21,864 nt of DNA from Chara braunii (Eukaryota > Streptophyta > Charophyceae > Charales > Characeae), in assembly GCA_003427395.1 (NCBI GenBank), contig BFEA01000662.1, positions 224,929 to 246,792 of the forward strand, written 5' to 3'. This document shows, piece after piece, positions 16,725 to 21,864 of this stretch. The notes below the pieces were generated by a model. It was not told the DNA's origin. It did no database searches and was given only the letters and a program-made list of their open reading frames with translations. Numbering within the stretch: position 1 is the stretch's first letter; each line of letters begins with the position of its first letter. A program made the translations under genes and the position numbers.

Positions 16725-17160
16725 GTGCATAGATGCAGAGGATCAGTGGCAGATATTATCCGCGAGAAAGGACCTCAAAGTCTCAAGCTGAATTATAGCC
16801 TATCAGGCCTTGAGGTGAAAACTCCTGCTACGATCAGAGGGGTTATTATGAAGTTGATATGGGACGACCGGAACAGTCAACTCTTTCGAAAGGAGTATAT
16901 GTCGGACTCAGAGATCAAGATGAGGATCACCCAACATATAAGACACATTATCTTCAGTGACTGGTTCAGACATTGCAGGAACTCACATGGCACGGCCTCG
17001 TCAAGAAAATGGCTCCTTGAAACATGGGGAAGAGATATGTGCCTGGCTAAGTTGGACATGAAAGGCAAACTGCAGATCTGTCCCTGGCTTCTTTCACCTT
17101 TGGGTTTTGGGGAGCGATTTAGCCACCCCCCATAGGTTAGAAGGGGGCCAGTAGTCAGGG
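16725..17160 (+). pseudogene. LINE C-terminal fragment (copy 3)
   Basis: The open frame 16725-17135 contains TIRGVIMKLIWDDRNSQLFR, the form of the helix after zf-RVT in plant LINEs (IRG, W, RN, F residues). It continues with a basic helical segment and ends in LGFGERF. The sequence at 17518-17870 repeats this arrangement with many stops. The match to a LINE end is by motif style only. The alternative is an unrelated repeat-encoded protein. Confidence 0.5.
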
Positions 17161-17246
17161 GAATAGTTTCGAGAAGGGACTAGACTGGGCTGTGATGCAG
17201 AAAGAAATGCTTTACCTTTTTTTCGCTTTTGAGAGTCACACGTCAG
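17161..17246. other. short spacer between LINE fragment and SINE
   Basis: Possible LINE 3' UTR. A T-run is at 17217-17223. No gene seen. Confidence 0.4.
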
Positions 17247-17363
17247 GGGAACCTGGACCCGGTTCTCAAGAGTCCAATCTGGGCAATGGTCCCGGGAACT
17301 ATTCACCGGGTTGTTTGTGAGGGATTCCCGGCCCTCCTCTCAAAAAAAAAAAAGAAAAGAAAA
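17247..17363 (+). mobile_element. A-tailed retroposon, family 2
   Basis: Order of parts: T-arm-like hairpin CTGGACCCGGTTCTCAAG (about 17252-17269, one stem base lost); second hairpin CTGGGCAATGGTCCCGG (about 17279-17295); GGTTGTTTGTGAGGGATTCC then CGGCCCTC (about 17310-17337); and an A-rich tail (17342-17363). The last motif is nearly identical at 18511-18539 in the interrupted copy, which fixes the empty-site structure of that copy. Confidence 0.65.
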
Positions 17364-17384
17364 CTCCTGCGACCCTGAGGGGTC

Positions 17385-17470
17385 GAACCGCTCAACCTCC
17401 CCGATGCAAAACCGGCCTTCGGAGTTGGCACCAACCGTTGGGGCCCGATCTGGTACAATTAATTGCTTCA
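17385..17470 (-). other. tRNA-like segment with box B
   Basis: The minus strand contains GGTTCGACCCC at about 17394-17404, matching the Pol III box B, and GGTTGGTGCC upstream, weakly like box A. The acceptor and T stems do not close properly. It may be an eroded tRNA-derived SINE head or a degenerate tRNA. I do not call a functional tRNA. Confidence 0.25.
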
Positions 17471-17517
17471 AAAAAATGAAGCCAATTGGCTATATGTTGC
17501 TCACAGAAAAAAAAAAA

Positions 17518-17870
17518 AAAGGGCAGTCATCATGAAATTAATCTGGGACGACAGGGATAAGGTAAACTAGGAATAACTGGAACGCACACATGTGAAGTCT
17601 TTAGCAGGGAATCCAACTCAGATGCAGAAGTCAAAACTAGCTAGGAACACAGGGGATAGTATTCGATTCATAATTTCAAGCGGACTGGACCAGAGACAGA
17701 CAGCGAACGCAAGACATGATGACCTCATCTAGAAAAAAAATGTGGTTTCTTGAGACATGAGGAGGGATTCTAGATTGTCTAGATTGGATTCTGCAGGTTG
17801 ACCTCAGTTTTGTTCATGGTTGCTTTCGAGTTCTCCTCTGGGTTTTGGGGAGCGGCTTAGCCCACCCCCC
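17518..17870 (+). pseudogene. LINE C-terminal fragment (copy 4), many stops
   Basis: Parallels copy 3 (16725-17160) at both ends. GTCATCATGAAATTAATCTG encodes VIMKLIWDDR as in copy 3, and CTGGGTTTTGGGGAGCG near the right end matches 17099-17115. Between them the frame carries several stops and indels. Two related 3' ends in the same orientation about 750 bases apart suggest a duplication or two insertions, with family 2 and a tRNA-like segment between them. Confidence 0.55.
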
Positions 17871-17874
17871 CCTA

Positions 17875-17990
17875 TACCTTCTTCCCCCGAATACAACGTA
17901 CGGTCAGTATAGCTGTATTTGAGCCATCTTTCAGTCCAGATACAGCTTTAATTACCCTACGTTGTATTTGGGGGCGGGAGGAAGAAGGTA
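17875..17990. mobile_element. 116-bp MITE, TACCKTCTTC family, TA target site
   Basis: Left end TACCTTCTTCCCCCGAATAC, right end reverse complement TACCTTCTTCCTCCCGCCCC. The arms share ACAACGTA, then GCTGTATTTG, and the interior resembles the MITE at 6961-7069 (GGTCAGTATAGCTGTATTTG versus GGTCATTGTAGCCGTATTTG). It directly follows LINE fragment copy 4. The outermost TA pair fits a TA target duplication. Confidence 0.75.
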
Positions 17991-18049
17991 CGGAGACGGG
18001 GTAGTTGCAGACTTGCTAGAACCTGTGTCCATCAGTGGTAAGAGATTAT

Positions 18050-18215
18050 GGGCGTCGCCGCACGGGACACGAAACGAAAAACGAAACGAGTGCATCTTCC
18101 TGCAGAAAATGGCCAGGTTCATCGGTTTGCTATAAATAGTAACGAATGTATTTTGCCACCTTTCGTGGCAGATGCACTCGTTTGGTTTTCGTTCGTGTGC
18201 CGTGTGGCCAGACCC
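18050..18215. mobile_element. 166-bp MITE with about 50-bp inverted arms, TAT flanks
   Basis: The left arm GGGCGTCGCCGCACGGGACA then CGAAACGAAAAACGAAACGA and GTGCATCTTCC is mirrored on the right by a segment whose reverse complement reads GGGTCTGGCCACACGGCACA then CGAACGAAAACCAAACGAGT and GCATCTGCC. Both ends start with GGG. The flanking TAT (18047-18049 and 18216-18218) is a possible 3-bp target duplication. GGG termini and a 3-bp duplication recall PIF/Harbinger, though TAT is not its usual TWA site. No second copy in this window. Confidence 0.75.
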
Positions 18216-18281
18216 TATGTTTGGAGGAAAAGCCCCACCCCTTTTTTTCTTATTTTTTGGGAACTTTTTGGAGTTTTTTAT

Positions 18282-18630
18282 GGCACACTGGACCCGATTT
18301 CCAGAAGCCTAAGCTGGGTATTGGCCCCAGGGCCGAGGTCCCACTAGCAAAAAGGATAGGATCGAGAGTTTGAATCTGGATGTGTTTTATGCAGAGATGC
18401 AGAAAAGCAGTTCAATCTCGATTTCGTGCACATCTCCATAATCTCGTCCAGATTCAGGCATTCGATCAGATCCTCTTTGCTAGTGGGACCACGCCCCAGC
18501 AGTCACGCCGCGTTGTTTGTCAGGGATTCCCGGCCCTCAATTCCCTTTTGAATATTAAAGTTCTGTTGTTCATCCCCGCTCCCCCACCAACCCCCCGCCA
18601 AATAAATTAAAAAAAAAAAAAAAAAAAAAA
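18282..18630 (+). mobile_element. family 2 retroposon interrupted by a MITE
   Basis: The 5' part has CACTGGACCCGATTTCCAG (18286-18304, T-arm-like) and CTGGGTATTGGCCCCAG (about 18314-18330). The 3' part has GTTGTTTGTCAGGGATTCCC then GGCCCTC (18512-18539), a spacer, and an A21 tail (18610-18630). Between them lies the MITE 18330-18497. Removing the MITE restores the order seen in the uninterrupted copy at 17247-17363, so the SINE is the older insertion. Confidence 0.7.
18330..18497. mobile_element. 168-bp MITE, GGTCCCACTAGC family, nested
   Basis: Ends GGGCCGAGGTCCCACTAGC and, reverse complemented, GGGGCGTGGTCCCACTAGC. The arms pair further through AAAGGAT, GATCGA and TGAATCTGGA, more than 50 bases per side, around CAGAGATGCAGAAAAGCAG. 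CCCAG on both sides is a possible 5-bp target duplication. Relatives: 20286-20455 (complete), 10528-10651 (half), and more distantly 20455-20560. Non-coding; superfamily unknown. Confidence 0.8.
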
Positions 18631-18969
18631 GGTTGACCAAAAGAGAGTTCAGGGCCCACCACGCCTCAAGTACTGAGCCATGTTTATATCATGATGATGA
18701 AGAAGAAGAAGATTCTGAAGAAGAAGAAGCAGAATGGCATTTTTTTTATGGGCCTCTCTCCACTACTCTCTGCATGCAAAAACGACAAAATATAATAATA
18801 ACAATGTATATTTCCATGTTCTAGGGGTGGATTCGGTCTCATTATGCACATTCGGAGAGCAGTGCAGCGAGGCCCTCTGTTTAAAGATATGAAGATGCAA
18901 CCCGGCCCATTACGATGTCCTATACGTGCTGTCCCAGTGCAGTGACACTGTGTGTTGATTGCCGTGTCC
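18631..18969. other. unassigned sequence with (GAA)/(GAT) tract
   Basis: An imperfect GATGAAGAAGAAG tract at 18691-18730 gives a spurious acidic ORF. The rest has no recognised gene. Confidence 0.45.
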
Positions 18970-19152
18970 GTGGTGTGGTGTGGTGTGGTGTGGTGTGGTG
19001 TGTTGTGTGTGTGTGTGTGTGGTGTGGGTTCAAGGACCCTACAGCCCTGGGGGTGGGGTGGATGTCCTGATGGGTATGGTGTTGTGTGTGTGTGGTGTGG
19101 TTTCAAGGACGCCACAGCCCTGGGGATGGGGTGGATATCCCGATGGGTATGG
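18970..19152. repeat. (GGTGT)n followed by a two-unit 70-80 bp tandem repeat
   Basis: A GGTGT/GT tract (18970-19033) leads into two units that each start GTTGTGTGTG (19002 and 19081). Each contains TTCAAGGAC, ACAGCCCTGGGG, GGGGTGGAT and GATGGGTATGG. The difference in unit length lies in the GT run. Cys/Val-rich ORFs here are translated repeat. Confidence 0.9.
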
Positions 19153-19291
19153 ATGCAGTCTTAAACCACCAGTACTTCCTAAAGTGGTGGGGTAAACAAG
19201 CCGGGACTTTAGGAAATGTACGGCCCACTACAGAAGCGCCCAAATCCATCGGACTAGAAATGTTTCTACTCTTTTTTTTTCTGTACAGCGG
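19153..19291. other. unassigned spacer
   Basis: Single-copy-looking sequence with a T-run at 19272-19280. No gene seen. Confidence 0.4.
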
Positions 19292-19392
19292 ATAGGCTCC
19301 CCACCAATAGATGGAGCGGCTCACTAGGCAAGGCCTCAATCCCGGTGGTTCTCTTACCACCACTGGGATAGAGGCCTTGCACAAGGGCCTTT

Positions 19393-19426
<34 letters not shown>
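19292..19426 (+). mobile_element. A-tailed retroposon, family 1 (5' truncated)
   Basis: Begins at the second hairpin GCTCCCCACCAATAGATGG then AGC (19296-19317); the T-arm-like head is missing. The third hairpin is long and nearly perfect: left arm AAGGCCTCAATCCCGGTGGT (19330-19349), right arm ending GATAGAGGCCTT at 19378. A 33-base poly(A) tail follows (19394-19426). The stem sequence is unrelated to those in the copies at 6706 and 15473. Confidence 0.7.
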
Positions 19427-19428
<2 letters not shown>

Positions 19429-19468
19429 CACTCTGCAAGGGCTGTAGTGGTTACCAAAAAAATAAACA

Positions 19469-19697
19469 GCGGCCTACAGCAGCTCAGTTGGTAAGGCAAG
19501 CAAGTGGCATTCAGGAGGTCTTGGGTTCAATCCCCACTGTCCTCATGCACCTTCCTGGGCAAGGTTGGCCCCATCGACCTAGAGATATGCCGTTGGTTCC
19601 CCCGAGTGGCATTGAGCAGAGACTGCTGATGTTCATAGGGGGAGGGGACCACCACCTGAGGGGAGGCACAGTGACTGACCCATCGAAGAAGAAGAAG
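19469..19697 (+). mobile_element. tRNA-derived SINE with GAA tail
   Basis: The head carries GCAGCTCAGTTGGTAAGGC (about 19476-19494), a clear box A/D-arm, and GGGTTCAATCCCC (about 19523-19535), a clear box B/T-arm. A tRNA-unrelated body of about 145 bases follows, and the element ends in CGAAGAAGAAGAAGC (19684-19698). This is the best-preserved Pol III promoter pair in the window. Target duplications were not identified. Confidence 0.75.
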
Positions 19698-19699
19698 CT

Positions 19700-19860
19700 A
19701 CTGTAGGTAATGATGCTACCGTCAGGCTGACCCCTGGCTGTAGCAGGTATGGCCCACCTGCTGTAGCAGGTATCGCACCTGCTAGGGTAGTGGGTGCAGC
19801 TCCCGGGAGGCTTGAGCACGGATGTGGCTGCTACGGGGTTCCCCGTAATACTATAATGAC
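19700..19860. repeat. paired AGCAGGT hairpins
   Basis: CTGTAGCAGGTATSGC is repeated at about 19737 and 19761. Each copy forms a hairpin with the following ACCTGC: GCAGGTATGGCCCACCTGC at 19743-19761 and AGCAGGTATCGCACCTGCT at 19765-19783. Function is unknown and no gene adjoins. Confidence 0.6.
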
Positions 19861-20000
19861 AATAAAAAAGGCCTGAAAAGGCCGTCCTGTCCAGATTTGA
19901 CAGGTAATTGAATTGGTTGGGCTTAAAGAATTAGTCTTTATAAAAATTAAAAAAAAATAAAAAAAAAGGAAGAAGAAGAAGAAGAAGAAGAAGAAGAAGA
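19861..20000 (+). mobile_element. probable retroposon 3' end with A/GAA tail
   Basis: An A-rich tract with T interruptions (19942-19967) runs into (GAA)n (19968-20000), as in the SINE tails at 571-624 and 19684-19698. A GGCCTGAAAAGGCC hairpin is at 19870-19883. No promoter-like head was found, so family is unknown. Confidence 0.4.
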
Positions 20001-20144
20001 GGGCCAGAAGGAAACACTTGAACGATTCTAGAGTAAATGTCAGAGACAGAGAGGAAAAAAGAACTAAGAACAACGGTCGACTATATGGAGAAATAGATGA
20101 ATGGACAAAAAAAAAAACAATTCGGTCTCTTCTTTTTTGAAAAA
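20001..20144. other. unassigned spacer
   Basis: Purine-rich sequence with an A-run at 20107-20117. Nothing recognised. Confidence 0.4.
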
Positions 20145-20285
20145 TTATCAAAAATATGGATAATTTCTCGATTTATACGTGTCATCCTTGCGCAGGTCCC
20201 TTGCTAAAAAATTCATCCGGGGGATTGCTCCCTGCGGGGTTTGCCCCCTAAGTGAAACTGGGTAATGCTCCCAGAGGTTTATACC

Positions 20286-20455
20286 GGGGGCTAGGTCCCA
20301 TTAGCAAAGAGCATCGGATTGAATGCCTGAATCTGGACGTGTTTGAGGACAGGAGCAGGAAATCGAGATAGAACTGCTTTTCTGTATCTCTGCATAAACC
20401 ATAGCCAGATTCAGGATTTCTATCCTATCCCCTTCGCTAGTGGGACCACGGCCCG
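20286..20455. mobile_element. MITE, GGTCCCACTAGC family
   Basis: Left GGGGGCTAGGTCCCATTAGC, right reverse complement GGGCCGTGGTCCCACTAGC. The arms pair further through AAAG and CCTGAATCTGG. The interior resembles 10528-10651 (GGAAATCGAGATAGAACTGC, TATCTCTGCATAA). It abuts a second, shorter element without any spacer. Confidence 0.8.
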
Positions 20456-20560
20456 GGGGCTAGGTCCCACTTACACGAATTATTAAGCGATATTGACCGT
20501 AGATAGCAAAGATCAACGGCCACAATCTCTTAATCCGTGCAAGTGGGACCTTGCCCCGGG
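20455..20560. mobile_element. short MITE, GGTCCCACTT subfamily
   Basis: Left GGGGGCTAGGTCCCACTTAC then ACGAATTATTAAG. Right reverse complement GGGGCAAGGTCCCACTTGCA then CGGATTAAG. Its outer ten bases equal those of the preceding element, but the interior differs. TATAC precedes 20286 and follows 20560, so the two elements together are flanked by a 5-bp duplication as if they had inserted as one unit or one inside the end of the other. Confidence 0.75.
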
Positions 20561-20723
20561 TATACAGACTGTGAGGACCCCGGCCTCGAATTTATTATTG
20601 TTGAAATATAAGCCTTCAAGTTGGGCACTGGGCCCGTGATTCTTGGGGTGGGCGGGGGGGGGGGAAATCTTCATTATCTGTATCGTTCCGGAAGAATTCT
20701 GAAGTACAGGAAATAAAAAGGAG

Positions 20724-20724
<1 letters not shown>

Positions 20725-20754
<30 letters not shown>
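20725..20754. repeat. poly(A) run
   Basis: A 30-base A-run beside the split U6 copy; possibly the tail of an unidentified plus-strand retroposon. Confidence 0.9.
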
Positions 20755-20759
<5 letters not shown>

Positions 20760-21046
20760 TCCCACTTGACATGTGTGCGTTCTGGCTACGGTGAGAACGA
20801 CACCCGGATATTATAACGAAGTTTTTCTATGAGATGGAGATCATGGCGTTCGCAAGCAAGAGATGGCCGTTGCTTATATAGCTTTCTTATCTTTTCTTTC
20901 TTTAAATTTTATTTCTTTTAAGAAAAAGGAACGCCTGGTGGGAGCGCCTGCTGGTCAAGACCTCCCATTCACAACTCGAATCGCCCTACTCGTCAAACAA
21001 AGACAACCAAACAAAAAAAGCATCTCTTTACTTGAATCACAGTAAA

Positions 21047-21051
<5 letters not shown>
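20755..21051. other. unassigned sequence
   Basis: TTATATAGC near 20874 resembles a TATA box, and a 60-codon frame (20863-21045) follows, but it has no recognisable domain and a low-complexity lysine run. No gene called. Confidence 0.4.

Positions 21052-21102
<51 letters not shown>
21052..21102. repeat. (CT)n microsatellite
   Basis: A pure CT tract, followed by a TATA/CACA-rich transition (21104-21150). Confidence 0.97.
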
Positions 21103-21111
<9 letters not shown>

Positions 21112-21150
21112 ACACATATACATATTATATTTATATATACACATACATAC

Positions 21151-21204
21151 AGCCTCCTGAGGGGTCGGTGAAACTCCGACGAAACAGCTTGTCACAGCCC
21201 CTCG
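21151..21204 (+). ncRNA. hammerhead-ribozyme-like motif (degenerate)
   Basis: CTGAGGG (21157-21163) is followed by a perfect 5-bp stem GTCGG/CCGAC (21164-21168 and 21176-21180) with loop TGAAACT. Then comes GAAA (21181-21184), a possible 2-bp stem III (CA/TG around GCT) and GTC at 21191-21193. Order and spacing fit the hammerhead core CUGANGA, stem II, GAAA, stem III, UH. Against it: A9 is G here, and bases before CTGA do not pair with those after GTC, so stem I is missing. GAGGGG can instead pair with CCCCTC at 21198-21203. Hammerheads of this minimal kind are known from Penelope-like retroelements. Confidence 0.3.
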
Positions 21205-21249
21205 TTTGTTGTCCTCTTCTCCTCTCCTTACCGGGCAGTTCTGTTTGAT

Positions 21250-21258
<9 letters not shown>

Positions 21259-21305
<47 letters not shown>

Positions 21306-21310
21306 CGTGT
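21259..21310. repeat. (GT)n microsatellite
   Basis: A pure GT tract following TATATATA and ending in GCGTGCGTGT. Confidence 0.96.
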
Positions 21311-21542
21311 AAATTTTAAAGAGACTGTCTATATTGCCAAACAGTTATAGACCAAAAACGCACTTGCGAAGCCAAGAGAGGAAAAGGAACAGAAGAAAAG
21401 GCAATGGAGTCGTCCTCGCTTTTTCTTTGTCCTTTTTTTATCGAGTTTTCCCTTTTCTTTCTTTCGACTGTTTTTTTTTACGCTACGCTTTCTTTCTCTT
21501 TTCCTCAACCTTGTTCTTCTCCCCCCTTTCTTTAAGATACAA
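21311..21542. other. unassigned pyrimidine-rich sequence
   Basis: T/C-rich with many TTTC words (21415-21535). No gene recognised. Confidence 0.45.
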
Positions 21543-21652
21543 ATGTTTGGCCTATTTCTCGATCGATGCGTGTCATCCCTGCACAGGCGCCTGGCGCCAT
21601 GCTAATCTGCTCTCTCTGTATCGTTCCAATTTTTACGGATGTCCTGAAGGAC
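21543..21652 (-). pseudogene. U6 snRNA-like sequence, probably pseudogene
   Basis: The minus strand starts with GTCCTTCAGGACATCCG (a closed 5' stem as in plant U6), then AAAAATTGGAACGATACAGA, an intact ACAGAGA box (21613-21619), and GATTAGCATGG. Then come GGATGACACGCAT and TCGAGAAATAGGCCAAA. Against function: four extra bases (GAGC) between ACAGAGA and AGATTAGC, an extra GCGCCAGG-like insertion after CATGG, and no run of four or more T at the 3' end. TATTTATAAATA and AATAAATAG lie 26-48 bases upstream, in the region of a TATA box, but no USE motif in the right orientation was found. It is the best preserved of three U6-derived loci here. Confidence 0.75.
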
Positions 21653-21773
21653 GTTTTTGCTTTTTTTCATACGTATCTATTTATTGTTTATTTATAAATA
21701 CTATCCCCCACTTATACGACCCCCTGGCGGTGAATTTATCTACCTATCCCTCTGCCACTCCCCTTCTCAAAAT

Positions 21774-21776
<3 letters not shown>
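21653..21776. other. A/T-rich flank of the U6-like sequence
   Basis: Would contain the U6 promoter if the copy were active. TATA-like words are present on the minus strand near 21678-21700. The plant USE (RTCCCACATCG) is not seen in the needed orientation. Confidence 0.35.

Positions 21777-21864
<88 letters not shown>
21777..21864. repeat. (CT)n microsatellite at window end
   Basis: A pure CT tract reaching the right edge, mirroring the tract at position 1. Confidence 0.97.

Larger units (their letters stand above)
20208..20665 (+). mobile_element. family 2 retroposon inserted in U6, itself interrupted by MITEs
   Basis: The left part has AAACTGGGTAATGCTCCCAG (about 20257-20276), the second hairpin of family 2. 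After the MITE pair it resumes with ACAGACTGTGAGGACCCC and CGGCCTCGAATTTATTATTG (20564-20600), as in the copy at 13929-14071. It ends in a G-rich tract before the U6 half. A degenerate T-arm-like word, GGGCACTGGGCCCGTGATTC, is at 20623-20642. There is no clean A tail on either strand at the borders. Confidence 0.55.
20145..20695 (-). pseudogene. U6 snRNA copy split by a nested insertion
   Basis: Minus strand. The upstream part (20695 to 20666) contains GGAACGATACAGA, identical to U6 over 13 bases, then TAAT and GAAGATT. The downstream part (20207 to about 20145) reads TTAGCAAGGGACCTGCGCAAGG then ATGACACG and TAAATCGAGAAAT, and ends in a T5 run (plus A 20150-20154), the normal U6 3' end. The two halves are collinear, and the break falls inside GAAGATTAGC, between the ACAGAGA box and the AGC triad. 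The interruption (20208-20665) is a family 2 retroposon carrying two MITEs. The 5' stem-loop is poorly preserved, so the copy was probably defective anyway. Confidence 0.7.

Noticed and set aside
17385-17470. Functional tRNA gene on the minus strand
   Set aside because: Box B is good but the T and acceptor stems do not close and box A is weak.
18684-19115. His/Thr/Pro-rich minus-strand ORF
   Set aside because: Translation of the GGTGT/GT repeat and the (GAA) tract.
20208-20665. Spliceosomal intron inside U6
   Set aside because: The position is where fungal U6 introns occur, but the borders lack GT and AG on the U6 strand and the insert is built from dispersed repeats.
21653-21710. Active U6 promoter
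   Set aside because: TATA-like words exist but the plant USE is not in the right orientation, and the transcript would lack a terminator T-run.

Overview
This window reads as a gene-poor, repeat-dense stretch of a plant-lineage (Viridiplantae) nuclear genome. The lineage evidence is three U6 snRNA-derived sequences of the plant type: the 5' ends resemble GTCCYTTCRGGACATCCG and the 3' ends carry AAATCGAGAAAT, unlike animal or fungal U6. Other eukaryotic signs are long poly(A)-tailed insertions, plant-type LINE reverse-transcriptase remains, many MITE-like foldbacks, and (CT)n, (GA)n, (GT)n and (GAA)n microsatellites. A streptophyte alga such as Chara or an early land plant would fit, but I cannot fix the species. 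Two ambiguous bases (14042, 14045) and (CT)n tracts at both extreme ends suggest a complete short-read contig that breaks at microsatellites. I found no intact, recognisable protein-coding gene.

Layout. 1-2900: (TC)n, a tRNA-derived SINE ending in A/GAA tracts, a MITE relic, a minus-strand A-tailed retroposon, a 25-bp tandem repeat (5 units) and another minus-strand retroposon. 2900-5140: mostly unrecognised sequence with one short Ser/Thr/Pro-rich ORF. 5140-6375: two blocks of a CCCCAGATAAGGCATCC-type repeat about 1 kb apart, with a CACTA-like foldback between them. 6700-7070: two retroposon heads and a MITE. 7190-9240: the largest element, a decayed minus-strand LINE keeping the end of the reverse transcriptase and the zf-RVT region. 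9467-9708: a tRNA-headed SINE and three serial T-arm-like hairpins. 9709-13900: little recognisable apart from a MITE half, (CT)n and (GA)n tracts around a U6 pseudogene, and a GC-rich block. 13929-17870: SINE copies and three more LINE 3' fragments. 17875-18630: three MITE families side by side, one nested in a SINE. 18970-20755: tandem repeats, tRNA-derived SINEs and a U6 copy split by a SINE-like element that itself carries two MITEs. 20755-21864: microsatellites, a hammerhead-like motif and a third U6-like sequence.

The elements do not form a pathway. Together they record successive retroposition and DNA-transposon insertion. The unifying signal is a short hairpin (5-6 bp stem, 7-nt loop CCCRRTT, the geometry of a tRNA T-arm). 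It occurs at least 13 times on both strands and heads two A-tailed, SINE-like families described here. I have not run any search, so the novelty of these families is untested.
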